From Chitinilyticum piscinae (lineage in GTDB: Bacteria; Pseudomonadota; Gammaproteobacteria; Burkholderiales; Chitinibacteraceae): 64,000 bases of DNA. The position numbers and the translations under genes are program-made. The stretch covers positions 248,001 through 312,000 of the forward strand of contig NZ_JADFUA010000001.1 in the NCBI RefSeq assembly GCF_015223195.1, given 5' to 3'. This document shows positions 35,092 to 46,886 of this stretch, in pieces (within the stretch, counting starts at the first letter, position 1; every line of letters starts with the position of its first letter). Under the pieces are notes generated by a model that made no database searches, was not told the origin of the DNA, and saw only the letters and a program-made list of their open reading frames with translations.

Positions 35092-37494
35092 ATGCCCATT
35101 CCCGTCTCGCCCCTGACCGCCGAAATGCTGGCACGCATCGCCGCCATTCCCGCCGACCGGCAGAATGATGCCCGCGAACTGTGCGAGATCGCCTTCGAAC
35201 AGGCGCGCGAGCGGCGTGATTACAGCGGCTTCGTCGCAATTGCCGAGCTGTACGGCCACATCATGGACAACCTCGGCAAGGCGGTGCTGGCGCGTGACCG
35301 GATGTATGAAGCACTGCAGATTGCCCAGTCACTGCATCTGTTTTCCGCCGAAGCGCATCTGCTCGAATCAATCGGCCGCAGTTATTACGTCCAGGGGGAC
35401 TATCACAGCGCCTTGCAATTCTGGGCCCGCTGCATCGAGGTCGCGACACTGGCACAGGAATGGGTCACCCAGATCATGGCCTATATCGGCCTGGGCATGA
35501 TCCATGATGCTTTGAAGGATCCCGCGACGGCGGTGCAGATCCATCGCAATGCCCTGCAACGCATGCACGAACACGGTTTGCAGGATCCCTATCTGGAAGC
35601 CAAGGCACGGATCAACCTCGGGCAGAACCTGCGCCAGACGGGTGATTTCGCCGGTGCCGTCCAGGAATACGAACGGGCACGCGAACTCTGCCTGGCCAAC
35701 CAGCTGACCGAATTTGCCACCGAAACCGCCTTCCGGCTCGCCGAAGTCTTGCTGATGCAGCAGCAAGGCGATGCCGCACGACCGCTGCTGACCCAGGCAC
35801 TCGCGATTGCCGAGCAGGCCGGTTACAGCTGGACCCGTATCAATGTACTCAGGCTGCAGGGCTTGCTGGAAATGCAGCAGCAGCGACCGGCACAGGGGCT
35901 GCCACTGCTGCAGCAGGCCATTGCCCTGGCGCACGACATCGCCAACGAACATCTGGAGGCTGCCGTTCTGCTTGATGCCGCCGAATGCGCGGCCGCTGCC
36001 GGCTCGCTGACACAGGCGCTGGACTACTATCGCCAGGGGCATCAGCTGGAGCTGAGCATCGTGCGCGAGGCCGCGCCACAGCGCATGGGTGAGCTGGAAA
36101 ACTGGGCTGGGCTGCACCCCAACACCAGCCAGCTGCTGCTGGAGCTGTCCAATAGCCCCAGCATCGATACCGGCGAACTGGATGCCGCATTTGCCGCCAT
36201 CTGCGCCACCGGCTGCCAGGTCATGGATGTCCAGCGCTGCGGCATCTGGCTGTATGACGCCGACGCCGGTACGCTGGGTTGCAGCTATCTGTGCCGCGGC
36301 GGGCTGCCCGCCGAGCTGCCGCGCAGCCGGATCGACGCCCGTGAATGCCCTGCCGTGTTCGAATGGCTGGCCCGCGGCGGGCCGCTGGTTGCGCATGATG
36401 CGCGTCATCACCAGCTAACCTGGGAGCTGCATGCCCGCTACCTGGCCCCAAATCATGTCTTCTCGCTGCTGGGATTTCCCTTGCGGGTTGAGCGGCGGGT
36501 TGTCGCGGTCCTGTTGTGCGAAGCCAGCGGAGCCCAGCGCAACTGGTCACCGATCGAGGTCGCCCGCGGCGGACAGCTGGCCGATATTGCCGCGCGCGCG
36601 CTGATCAATCATGAACGGCAGCTGGACCAGCAGAACATCCAGCAACTCAATACCGAGCTGACCAGTGCCAACGAAGCACTGGAAGCACGCGTTGCGGCGC
36701 GAACTGCCGAACTTGAACAAGCAATGACGCAGCTGGTGCAGACCGAAAAAATGGCCGCGCTGGGCAGTCTGGTAGCCGGGGTGGCTCACGAGCTCAATAC
36801 ACCGCTAGGTATATCGCTAACCACCGCAACCACCTTCGGAGAAGAAGCACGTACCCTGCAGCAAAAAGTGCAAGCGGGCGCGATCAAGCGCAGCGAACTG
36901 GACACCTTCCTGGTCCAGACCAGCGAGGCAGCCCGGCTGATCGAGCACAATTGCTGGCGGGCCGCCGAAATGATCGCCAACTTCAAGCAGGTTGCCGTTG
37001 ATACCGCCTCCGACCTGCGCCGCCACTTCAATCTGGCGACCACAGTGAATGAAGTGCTGTTTGCCCTCAAGCCACGCTACAAGCACACCCCCTACCGCAT
37101 CGAAACCGAACTGCCTGAGGACCTGGAATTCGACAGCTATCCCGGTGCACTGGAACAGGTACTGGGTAATCTGGTACTCAATGCCATCATGCACGGATTT
37201 GACGGTCGCCCCGATGGCGTCATCCGCATCACCGCCACTCGCAGCAGCAAACAGCAGGTGCAGCTGGCTGTCGAGGATAATGGCCGCGGAATCCCGGCGG
37301 AATTGCACAAGCGGGTATTCGAACCCTTCTTTACCACCAAATTCGGCCAGGGCGGCAGCGGACTCGGCCTGTACCTGGTTTACACGCTGGTGTGCGGGCG
37401 GCTCGCCGGGCAAATCGAACTGGTCAGCGCCCCGGATCACGGCGCGCGCTTTATCATGACCCTGCCGGTGATTCACCCTGACGCGTCAGTCTGA
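35092..37494 (+). CDS. Soluble TPR-GAF-histidine kinase
   Basis: 800 residues, no membrane helix. The N-terminal 330 residues are TPR-like repeats (pairs such as ARINLGQNLRQTGDFAGAVQ). A GAF-like domain follows (about 355-500), then a coiled coil (505-555), HisKA with phospho-His in VAGVAHELNTPLG (about 566) and HATPase (about 660-800) with EDNGRGIP and GGSGLGLYLVYTL. No receiver domain or adjacent regulator is present, so it is an orphan kinase. The TPR part probably binds a protein partner. Confidence 0.88.
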   Translation: MPIPVSPLTAEMLARIAAIPADRQNDARELCEIAFEQARERRDYSGFVAIAELYGHIMDNLGKAVLARDRMYEALQIAQSLHLFSAEAHLLESIGRSYYVQGDYHSALQFWARCIEVATLAQEWVTQIMAYIGLGMIHDALKDPATAVQIHRNALQRMHEHGLQDPYLEAKARINLGQNLRQTGDFAGAVQEYERARELCLANQLTEFATETAFRLAEVLLMQQQGDAARPLLTQALAIAEQAGYSWTRINVLRLQGLLEMQQQRPAQGLPLLQQAIALAHDIANEHLEAAVLLDAAECAAAAGSLTQALDYYRQGHQLELSIVREAAPQRMGELENWAGLHPNTSQLLLELSNSPSIDTGELDAAFAAICATGCQVMDVQRCGIWLYDADAGTLGCSYLCRGGLPAELPRSRIDARECPAVFEWLARGGPLVAHDARHHQLTWELHARYLAPNHVFSLLGFPLRVERRVVAVLLCEASGAQRNWSPIEVARGGQLADIAARALINHERQLDQQNIQQLNTELTSANEALEARVAARTAELEQAMTQLVQTEKMAALGSLVAGVAHELNTPLGISLTTATTFGEEARTLQQKVQAGAIKRSELDTFLVQTSEAARLIEHNCWRAAEMIANFKQVAVDTASDLRRHFNLATTVNEVLFALKPRYKHTPYRIETELPEDLEFDSYPGALEQVLGNLVLNAIMHGFDGRPDGVIRITATRSSKQQVQLAVEDNGRGIPAELHKRVFEPFFTTKFGQGGSGLGLYLVYTLVCGRLAGQIELVSAPDHGARFIMTLPVIHPDASV

Positions 37495-37510
37495 ACAAGG
37501 CTGCGCCGCT

Positions 37511-37554
37511 CACCAACAACAACGGCAACCCGCAGGTTGCCGTTGTTGTTGGTG
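37511..37554. terminator. 20-bp perfect hairpin between convergent genes
   Basis: CACCAACAACAACGGCAACC (37511-37530), loop CGCA, then the exact complement (37535-37554). It lies between the kinase stop and the secA stop. No T-run follows on either strand, but the stem is long enough to protect both mRNA ends. Confidence 0.7.
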
Positions 37555-37564
37555 CCACTGGAAC

Positions 37565-40294
<2,730 letters not shown>

Positions 40295-40400
40295 GGTTTT
40301 ATCAACTCACCCGTGCCGGGCATGGTTTTTATGTATGGAGCAGCGTCGCAGCATGAACCCCGTAAGATATGGCGTCAAGCTCCGCCAGTTCAAGTGCCGT

Positions 40401-41276
40401 TCACCCACCCGGATTAGTGCTGGCCAGTACCTCCGGCGCAACAAAGCGCAGCGGGTTCTGGGCAACCCCCATGAAGCGGATTTCGAAATGCAGGTGTGGA
40501 CCGGTCGAACGGCCGGTACTGCCGACCCGGGCAATCTCCTGCCCCACCTTGATCTGCGCCCCCTCGGCCACCAGCAGCTCGCTGGCGTGAGCATAACGGC
40601 TGGTCACACCATTGCCGTGATCGAGGTCAATCATGTTGCCATACTGCGGATGCCAGCCGGCAAAGCGCACCAGGCCGTCGGCTGCCGCCTGGATCGGCGT
40701 ACCGGTCGGCGCGGAAAAATCCAGTCCCTCATGGAAGGCCTGGGTGCCGCGGAAGGGATCGCTGCGCCAGCCAAAGCTGGATGTCTGCATGCCAGTGGCA
40801 ATCGGAGCATGTACCGGCAGCCGTGAGGCACTCGGCTGCAGCAGCAGAGTGTGTGCAACATTGAGCGCATCCAGCGCGCCCTGTGCCTGCAGATCGCTTT
40901 GCTGCAGCGCGCTGGCCAGTTCATCCAGCCCCGGCAGCGCGCTCTGGCGGAATACCCCGCCACGCGCGGCAACGCCACTGGCCACAAAGGGCTTGATATC
41001 CAGACCGGTGCGCTTGCCGACTTCGACGGCAAGCTGATCCATGCGCAGCAGACGCGCCTGCAGCTCACCGACCTGCATTGCCAGTGCATCCAGCTGTGCC
41101 CGCTCGACAGGGGTCATACTGCGCGGACTAGCCCCGGGGACAGCCACGCCCACCCGCCCTGCCCAGTAACCGGCCAGCACCAGCACCAGCACCAGCGGCA
41201 CCGAACACAGCGCCAGTTGCCAGCCAGTCATGCTGACGGCCTTTGCCAAACGGTCGGAAACCACAATAACATTCAT
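40401..41276 (-). CDS. M23-family murein endopeptidase, membrane-anchored
   Basis: 291 residues from ATG 41276, which has AAGGAGGG upstream. A single N-terminal membrane anchor (about 18-42), a coiled-coil-like region and the LytM/M23 domain (about 165-280) with zinc ligands in FHEGLDFSAP and PHLHFEIRF. HEGLDF, HAS and HLHF motifs are intact, so it is probably an active endopeptidase cutting peptidoglycan cross-links rather than an EnvC-type activator. It is divergent from dciA, with only 25 bp between start codons. Confidence 0.9.
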   Translation of the reverse strand: MNVIVVSDRLAKAVSMTGWQLALCSVPLVLVLVLAGYWAGRVGVAVPGASPRSMTPVERAQLDALAMQVGELQARLLRMDQLAVEVGKRTGLDIKPFVASGVAARGGVFRQSALPGLDELASALQQSDLQAQGALDALNVAHTLLLQPSASRLPVHAPIATGMQTSSFGWRSDPFRGTQAFHEGLDFSAPTGTPIQAAADGLVRFAGWHPQYGNMIDLDHGNGVTSRYAHASELLVAEGAQIKVGQEIARVGSTGRSTGPHLHFEIRFMGVAQNPLRFVAPEVLASTNPGG

Positions 41277-41301
41277 GGCTAACCCTCCTTGCAGATTACC
41301 G

Positions 41302-41739
41302 ATGAAGCGTTTTTCCGCCCGCAACCCGCTGCAGACCGATCCGCAACTGCGGCCACTGCTGCGCCAGGTCGCCGAACTGGAGCGCGTGCTGCAAGCCTTG
41401 CGCCGGTCCCTGCCCACGGAAGTCGCCGCCTGCTGCCTGGCAGCCAGCTGGTCGGGCAACCAGCTGATCGTGGCCGTGAGCAGCGGTGCCGCAGCCATGC
41501 GGCTGAAGCAATGTGCGCCGGCCGCCCTGCGTCAGCTGCAGGCCACAGGCATTGCCGTGAGCCAGATCACGCCACGGATCAGCAGCGCGCTGCTGCCTGC
41601 GTGGCAACCACCCAAAACACTGGCCATGACCGACGCGGCCACCCGCGCCTTTGAAACACTCGCCGACCAGGTCCATGATGATGGCCTGAAAGACGCCATC
41701 CATTCCCTGCTGGCCCATCATGCAAAACGCAGGCTCTGA
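41302..41739 (+). CDS. DciA-like DnaB helicase loader (DUF721)
   Basis: 145 residues with the DUF721 core (about 20-95: LQALRRSLPTEVAACCLAAS and GNQLIVAVSSGAAAMRLKQ). DciA is the ancestral loader of replicative helicase DnaB. The position next to the M23 peptidase and secA is conserved in betaproteobacteria. The start is not certain: ATG 41275 in frame overlaps the divergent M23 start codon; ATG 41302 has no clear ribosome site either. Confidence 0.8.
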   Translation: MKRFSARNPLQTDPQLRPLLRQVAELERVLQALRRSLPTEVAACCLAASWSGNQLIVAVSSGAAAMRLKQCAPAALRQLQATGIAVSQITPRISSALLPAWQPPKTLAMTDAATRAFETLADQVHDDGLKDAIHSLLAHHAKRRL

Positions 41740-41751
41740 AAGCCTGCGTTT
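41725..41751 (+). terminator. Intrinsic terminator between dciA and dsbA
   Basis: AAACGCAGGCT (41725-41735) pairs with AGCCTGCGTTT (41741-41751). The dciA stop lies in the loop. The flanking A and T runs make it usable in both directions. Confidence 0.75.
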
Positions 41752-41772
41752 CCCAATCTTCTGCCAGGCGAC

Positions 41773-42411
41773 CTACTTCGCCTTGCCGGACTTGCTGCGC
41801 TCCATGGCAATCAGCGCATCGACATTTTTCAGCACCGACTCTTCACCGGCGCCTTCGATGCCACGAGCGACATAGCGGCCATTCACGATGAAGCGCGGCA
41901 CGCCATCGACACCATAATCACGGGTCAATTTGGCCAGATTGGTCTGCATCACACCCATGCTGAAGCCGTTATAGATTCCCTTGAACTTCTCGACGTCAAC
42001 GCCCTGGGTCTTCAGCCAGGAATACAGCACCTCTTCGCGGCGCAGCTCCAGCTTGTCCTGGAAAATGGCCTTGAATACGGCCGGCTGCAGCTTGGTATCC
42101 AGCCCCATCGCCTGCAGGGTCAAGAATAGCTTGACGTGCCCCTGCCGGCTGGAATCTTCCCAGTTGATGTGGATGCGGCGGAAATTCACATCCTTGGGCA
42201 GCTTGGCAGACCAAGCTTCCACGAACGGCTCAATGGCATTGCAGTGCGGGCAGCCATACCAGTAAAACTCGATCACCTCGATCTTGCCGGGCACGGCGAC
42301 CGGCATCGGCTTGGCCAGCAGCGTGTAATCCTTGCCCTGCTGCGGTGCAGCCTGAGCCAGGCCCGCCAACAGCAGCCCCAGCATCACCATCACTTTACTC
42401 AACCAGCGCAT
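41773..42411 (-). CDS. dsbA: Periplasmic thiol:disulfide oxidase DsbA
   Basis: 212 residues with signal peptide (MRWLSKVMVMLGLLLAGLAQA) and active site YGCPHC in the thioredoxin fold (about residue 54), plus the cis-Pro in VDGVPRFIVNG. CPHC is the canonical DsbA site. It forms disulfides in exported proteins with DsbB. It lies downstream of a SPOR-domain gene on the same strand. GGGAG precedes the ATG. Confidence 0.95.
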   Translation of the reverse strand: MRWLSKVMVMLGLLLAGLAQAAPQQGKDYTLLAKPMPVAVPGKIEVIEFYWYGCPHCNAIEPFVEAWSAKLPKDVNFRRIHINWEDSSRQGHVKLFLTLQAMGLDTKLQPAVFKAIFQDKLELRREEVLYSWLKTQGVDVEKFKGIYNGFSMGVMQTNLAKLTRDYGVDGVPRFIVNGRYVARGIEGAGEESVLKNVDALIAMERSKSGKAK

Positions 42412-42467
42412 TGCGTTCTCCCTTGCTATGGGTGTTGTTTGCCTACATTTACCCCGACTGCCGGGGC

Positions 42468-43112
42468 TTATTTGCTACGGATTACCGTGCTATCGATGCC
42501 ATTGGCCTTGAGCTGTGCGCGGGTGCGATCCAGCTCCTCGGCCGTGGCATAGGGACCGACACGGACTCGGTGCCACACGCCCTTGTCCGGCACTTCACTG
42601 GTCAGAATGCGCGACTCGATGCCGATCAGCGCCAGCTTGGCCTTCAGATTATCGGCATCGGCCTCGTTCTGGAAAGCGCCAGCCTGCAACCAGCCGCCTT
42701 TGGCCGCTTCGACTTTTGATGCCGCGCTAGCCTCGGGCTTCGGTTTGGCAGTTGGCACGGGGGTGGGCGCCGGCCGGGTTGCCTTGCTCTCGCTTTCCGG
42801 AAGCATCTTGTAGAAATCGAATTCGGTGGTACTGGCATCGGCCGCCGCACTGGCTGCTGCCGGTGGCGCAACCTCGTCCTTGCCGCGAGCGGGACGCAGG
42901 ACTTCCGGCTTGGTTTCCACCGCCTGTGACGCAGCGCTCTGGCTGGCGGGGGTCTTGCCGGTAAAGGGGCTGGCACTGCGATTGAGATAGACGGTAACCC
43001 CCACCGCAACGGCGACACCGATAAACAGGCCGATGAGCAGGCCGGCCAGCAGCGAGCTGCCCCCGCCGGAAGAATGGCCAGAACTGCGTGGTTTACGGGA
43101 AGGTGCGGGCAT
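42468..43112 (-). CDS. SPOR-domain inner-membrane protein (FtsN-like)
   Basis: 214 residues: basic cytoplasmic start (MPAPSRKPRSSGHSSGGGSS), one membrane helix (about 20-43), a Pro/Ala-rich linker and a C-terminal SPOR domain (about 138-212, WLQAGAFQNEADADNLKAKL). SPOR binds denuded peptidoglycan at division sites. It is shorter than E. coli FtsN, so calling it the division essential FtsN is tentative. Confidence 0.85.
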   Translation of the reverse strand: MPAPSRKPRSSGHSSGGGSSLLAGLLIGLFIGVAVAVGVTVYLNRSASPFTGKTPASQSAASQAVETKPEVLRPARGKDEVAPPAAASAAADASTTEFDFYKMLPESESKATRPAPTPVPTAKPKPEASAASKVEAAKGGWLQAGAFQNEADADNLKAKLALIGIESRILTSEVPDKGVWHRVRVGPYATAEELDRTRAQLKANGIDSTVIRSK

Positions 43113-43538
43113 GCTGGGTGGGTCTCCGAAACTGATTCTTACCGGAAGGTCGCGGGATTATACGCCCGCATTGGCCCAACCGACCATGAATGAACGCGGC
43201 AGGCCTTGCTGTCGGTCACTGCCACAACACTGCACAGCACCGGACTCCTGCAGCGTATGGCGAGCAGCCCTCAACAGCAACCGTGCCGCTCTTAGTCGGG
43301 CAATCACCTCCATGAGTTCCCGACCCTCATAGAAAGCCATCAGCATACATCACCATGTATCACCCCAAACAACGCCATCAACAAGACATTCACGGAAATA
43401 CCCAGCAAAGACCTACATCAACACTGCTCGATGCAGCGCCTGTTACCCCCCGGCTGGCGACATGTCTGCGCCTGCAGCCCAAGCCCGCCGCGGCACTGGT
43501 ATAATTGCCGGCATTTTTGCCCATTCAGGATTTCCCCC
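43113..43538. other. Intergenic region upstream of argH, one weak ORF
   Basis: 426 bp between the divergent SPOR gene and argH. A minus-strand frame at 43158-43346 (62 residues, [20 protein letters not shown]) has no clear ribosome site and no recognised family, so I leave it unproven. An inverted repeat ATACAT-cacc-ATGTAT lies at 43345-43360, with ATACCC 43 bp beyond its right half (43398-43403). Confidence 0.4.
43500..43505 (+). promoter_or_regulatory. argH -10 box
   Basis: Perfect TATAAT, 33 bp upstream of the argH ATG. The -35 region (about 43476-43482) is weak. Confidence 0.6.
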
Positions 43539-44927
43539 ATGCAGGACTCTGGCAACAAGACGTGGTCTGGCCGCTTCAACGAACCCGTCACCGAACTCGT
43601 CAAGCGCTACACCGCTTCCGTGAATTTCGACAAGCGCATGGCCGAGGTCGACATTCAGGGCTCGCTCGCGCACGCCCAGATGCTGAACAAGGTCGGCGTG
43701 CTCAGCCTGGAAGACCTGCAAGCCATCCAGACCGGCATGGCCGACATCCTGCGGGAAATCAACGCCGGCACCTTCGAGTGGAGCCTCGATCTCGAAGACG
43801 TGCACATGAACATCGAAAAGCGCCTGACCGAGCGCGTCGGCGATGCGGGCAAGCGCCTGCACACCGGTCGCAGCCGCAATGACCAGGTTGCCACCGACAT
43901 CCGCCTCTACCTGCGCGGCGCCACTGACACCACCATCAAGCTTATCCGCGAGGTGCAGATGAGCCTGGTGGATCTGGCCGAGAAGAATTCGTCCGTAGTC
44001 ATGCCAGGCTTCACCCACTTGCAAGTGGCACAGCCGGTCACCTTCGGCCACCACATGCTGGCCTACGTGGAAATGCTGGGCCGCGACGCCGAGCGCTTCA
44101 TTGATGCCCGCAAGCGCATCAACCGCATGCCGCTGGGCTCGGCGGCGCTGGCCGGCACCACCTACCCGATCGACCGTCTGTACACCGCGCAGCTGTTGGG
44201 CTTTGAGGGTGTGTGCGAGAACTCGCTGGATGCCGTATCCGACCGTGACTTCGCCATCGAATTCACCGCTGCGGCCGCACTGGTGATGACGCACCTGTCA
44301 CGCCTGTCCGAAGAACTGATCCTGTGGATGAGCCCGCGCTTCGGCTTCATCGACATCGCCGACCGCTTCTGCACCGGCAGCTCGATCATGCCGCAGAAAA
44401 AGAACCCGGATGTGCCGGAGCTGGTGCGCGGCAAGACCGGCCGTGTCAACGGCAATCTGGTATCGCTGCTGACGCTGATGAAGGGCCAGCCGCTGGCGTA
44501 CAACAAGGACAACCAGGAAGACAAGGAACCGCTGTTCGACACCGTCGACACCCTGTCCGATACCCTGCGCATCTACGCCGACATGATGCGCGGCATCACC
44601 GTCAAGCCAGAGGCCATGGAGCGTGCCGTGCGCCAGGGCTTCGCCACTGCCACCGACCTGGCCGACTACCTGGTGAAAAAGGGCCTGCCCTTCCGTGACG
44701 CGCACGAAGCGGTCGCACTGGCGGTGCGCTATGCCGAACAGAAGAAAAAGGACCTGTCCGAGCTCTCGCTGGTCGAACTGCAGAGTTTCTCGGCACTGAT
44801 TGCGGACGACATCTTCAGCATCCTGACCTTCGAAGGTTCGCTGAACGCCCGTGATCACGTCGGTGGCACCGCCCCCTTCCAGGTATTGGTGCAGGTGGCC
44901 AAGTGGCGCGAGCGCCTTGGCAATTAA
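43539..44927 (+). CDS. argH: Argininosuccinate lyase
   Basis: 462 residues of the fumarase/aspartase superfamily. Signature [12 protein letters not shown] (flexible catalytic loop) near residue 283, [13 protein letters not shown] near 106, and [17 protein letters not shown]. It releases arginine and fumarate from argininosuccinate. The ATG at 43539 has AGGA upstream and matches the family start. Confidence 0.98.
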   Translation: MQDSGNKTWSGRFNEPVTELVKRYTASVNFDKRMAEVDIQGSLAHAQMLNKVGVLSLEDLQAIQTGMADILREINAGTFEWSLDLEDVHMNIEKRLTERVGDAGKRLHTGRSRNDQVATDIRLYLRGATDTTIKLIREVQMSLVDLAEKNSSVVMPGFTHLQVAQPVTFGHHMLAYVEMLGRDAERFIDARKRINRMPLGSAALAGTTYPIDRLYTAQLLGFEGVCENSLDAVSDRDFAIEFTAAAALVMTHLSRLSEELILWMSPRFGFIDIADRFCTGSSIMPQKKNPDVPELVRGKTGRVNGNLVSLLTLMKGQPLAYNKDNQEDKEPLFDTVDTLSDTLRIYADMMRGITVKPEAMERAVRQGFATATDLADYLVKKGLPFRDAHEAVALAVRYAEQKKKDLSELSLVELQSFSALIADDIFSILTFEGSLNARDHVGGTAPFQVLVQVAKWRERLGN

Positions 44928-44930
44928 GAC

Positions 44931-44979
44931 AGGTATGCCGATGAAACCCTTTCAATAAAAGGGCTACATGCTTATACCC
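44931..44979. repeat. 49-bp hairpin repeat, one arm mismatch (copy G)
   Basis: AGGTAT (44931-44936) and ATACCC (44974-44979) flank a CCCTTT-caata-AAAGGG inner hairpin, 3 bp after the argH stop. It is the closest relative of copy A at 4744-4792. Confidence 0.85.
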
Positions 44980-44980
44980 A

Positions 44981-45010
44981 CACAGGCTCCGCAAGGAGCC
45001 TGTGGCTTTT
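44981..45010 (+). terminator. Intrinsic terminator of argH
   Basis: CACAGGCTCC-gcaa-GGAGCCTGTG (44981-45004) followed by GCTTTT, directly after the 49-bp repeat. Confidence 0.85.
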
Positions 45011-45022
45011 CAAGGAAACGAC

Positions 45023-45481
45023 ATGCTCAAGTGGCACTGGCATACGCTGGACACAATCCCTTCGCGCGTCCTGTTCGATTACCTGCGTCTGCGCAGTGAC
45101 ATCTTCGTGGTCGAGCAGACCTGCATCTTTTCCGACATGGATGAGTACGACGAAGCCGCCTGGCATCTGGTCGGCCTGGACGAGGCTGGTCGCGTACAGG
45201 CCGGCTTGCGTCTGCTGGCACCCGGGGTCAAATACACGTCGCCATCGCTGGGACGCATCGTGCTTGCCGCGCCCCTGCGCGGCGCGGGCCTTGCCGACAC
45301 CCTGCTACAGGAAGGATTGCGCCAGTCAGAAGTACTCTATCCGGGCTGTGGCAACCGCATCGGCGCTCAGGCCAGACTGCAGCGCTTTTACGAGCGCCAG
45401 GGCTACGTGCGTGATGGCGATGAATACGATGAGGATGGCATACCGCACATCGAGATGCAGTTCGACCGTCCAGCGGCATAG
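45023..45481 (+). CDS. elaA: ElaA-type GNAT acetyltransferase
   Basis: 152 residues from the ATG at 45023 (AAGGA six bases upstream). The N-terminal FVVEQTCIFSDMDEYDEAAW segment is characteristic of ElaA, with acetyl-CoA site RIVLAAPLRGAGLADTLLQE. Substrate unknown; the family may act on small molecules or proteins. Confidence 0.85.
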   Translation: MLKWHWHTLDTIPSRVLFDYLRLRSDIFVVEQTCIFSDMDEYDEAAWHLVGLDEAGRVQAGLRLLAPGVKYTSPSLGRIVLAAPLRGAGLADTLLQEGLRQSEVLYPGCGNRIGAQARLQRFYERQGYVRDGDEYDEDGIPHIEMQFDRPAA

Positions 45482-45569
45482 CGCTGCCGCCGGGCAACCC
45501 CGCCCCCCCCTCGCTGGCCGGCAATGCTTACAGTGCATCCATCCACTGGATTCCACTGGAGCAGACGCC

Positions 45570-46268
45570 ATGAAACACCTGATTCTTGCCGCCGCACTGG
45601 GCTTCGCGGTGGCCCCGCTGCCGGCGCTGGCCGCCGAAAGCACCACGACCACCCAATCCAGCCCGACACAAAGTCAGCTGGTCAGCAGCTATAGCGGCTG
45701 GGCGGGCTCCAGGCAGAATTCGCAGGCTCTGGTTGGCGCGCTACGCAACGGAGGCACCGCGACACTGACCGACAGCAGCGGTCAGAGCAGTACGGTCAGC
45801 GCCAGCAAGGGCACCGGCTGGGGCAACGTGTCACTGGCGCTGTCGGCAGCCAGCTTTTCACTGTCGCAATACGGCATCACCAATCCCAGCCCCTCGCAGA
45901 TCAGCGCCGCACTGAACGGGGGCACCATCATGACCAGCAGTGGCCAGGTCTCGCTGCAAGGCGTACAGAGCATGCGGGACAGCGGCATGGGCTGGGGGCA
46001 GATTGCCGCCGCACTGGGAACGACAGTCGGCCAGCTGCAAGGCAAAGGCCACCAGAAATCTGCCGCGGCACCAGGCAAATCCGACAAGGGCGATGATGCC
46101 AACGCCAACGGCAAGGCCAAGGCGGAAGCCAAAAGCAATAACGCCCAGGGACATGCATCAGGTGAAGGCGGTAGCAAAGGGAATGCCAGTGGGGGCCACG
46201 GCAATGGCGCTGGTGGGGGTAACGGTGGCGGGAATGGTGGAGGAGGGGGCAAAGGCGGCGGCCACTAA
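45570..46268 (+). CDS. Secreted Gly/Asn-rich protein with internal repeat
   Basis: 232 residues with signal peptide MKHLILAAALGFAVAPLPALA. Residues about 45-155 hold two copies of a roughly 55-residue unit (QALVGALRNGG...GTGWGNVSLAL and QISAALNGG...GMGWGQIAAAL). The last 75 residues are Lys/Ala then Gly/His-rich low complexity. No known domain is named with confidence. The Gly tail suggests surface or matrix exposure. Confidence 0.8.
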   Translation: MKHLILAAALGFAVAPLPALAAESTTTTQSSPTQSQLVSSYSGWAGSRQNSQALVGALRNGGTATLTDSSGQSSTVSASKGTGWGNVSLALSAASFSLSQYGITNPSPSQISAALNGGTIMTSSGQVSLQGVQSMRDSGMGWGQIAAALGTTVGQLQGKGHQKSAAAPGKSDKGDDANANGKAKAEAKSNNAQGHASGEGGSKGNASGGHGNGAGGGNGGGNGGGGGKGGGH

Positions 46269-46273
46269 GCCAT

Positions 46274-46828
46274 TCAGTCTTCACGCCACTTGATATTGCA
46301 GCCGATGCCTGGCTGCTGCACGGCCGGCGCCCCCTCGCCGGCGACCAGTGCCGCCACGGCGCCCAGCAGATCGGCACCATCCGGCTTGCCCTTGCCGGGG
46401 CGAGAGGCATCAAACTGCCCGCGATAGAACAGCTGCAGACGACTATCGAACAGGAAGAAATCCGGGGTGCACGCGGCGTGAAAGGCGCGCGCCACATCCT
46501 GGGTCGCGTCGAACAGATAGGGAAAGCTGTAGCCCAGCCCCTCTGCCTGCAGCGCCATCTCGGCCGGCGCATCGGCCGGGTAGGCCTGCGGATCGTTGCT
46601 GGAAATCGCCACCATGCCAACCCCTTCTTCGGCCAGAATCGTTCCCAGGGGCGCCAGCTGGCCATTCAGATGCTGCACATAAGGGCAGTGGTTGCAGATA
46701 AAGGCCACCAGCAAGCCGTGCTGGCCGGCCAGTGCCGATAATGTATACGGTGTGCCGCGCCCGTCGGCCAATGTGGCATCGGGCAGCGGCATCCCCAGCG
46801 GGGGCATGGTGGAAGGAGTCAGCGCCAT
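46274..46828 (-). CDS. Thioredoxin-fold (AhpC/TSA-like) protein
   Basis: 184 residues from ATG 46828, MALTPSTMPPLGMPLPDATL. The active site is ICNHCPYV (CxxC) with FDATQDVARAFHAACTPDFF downstream, typical of the thioredoxin-like family with NHCPY. No signal peptide, so cytoplasmic. Start is uncertain because no ribosome site is seen. It converges on the secreted-protein gene with 5 bp between stops. Confidence 0.85.
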   Translation of the reverse strand: MALTPSTMPPLGMPLPDATLADGRGTPYTLSALAGQHGLLVAFICNHCPYVQHLNGQLAPLGTILAEEGVGMVAISSNDPQAYPADAPAEMALQAEGLGYSFPYLFDATQDVARAFHAACTPDFFLFDSRLQLFYRGQFDASRPGKGKPDGADLLGAVAALVAGEGAPAVQQPGIGCNIKWRED

Positions 46829-46886
46829 GATCGTGGAGAGCCTGTGAGTCCGGGAACCCCCAGTATAGAGGGCCATCCCGCAAGGA

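Noticed and set aside
43355-43403. ATGTAT...ATACCC upstream of argH as a motif copy
   Set aside because: Correct spacing, but the left arm matches only 4 of 6 bases. Possible decayed copy, not counted.
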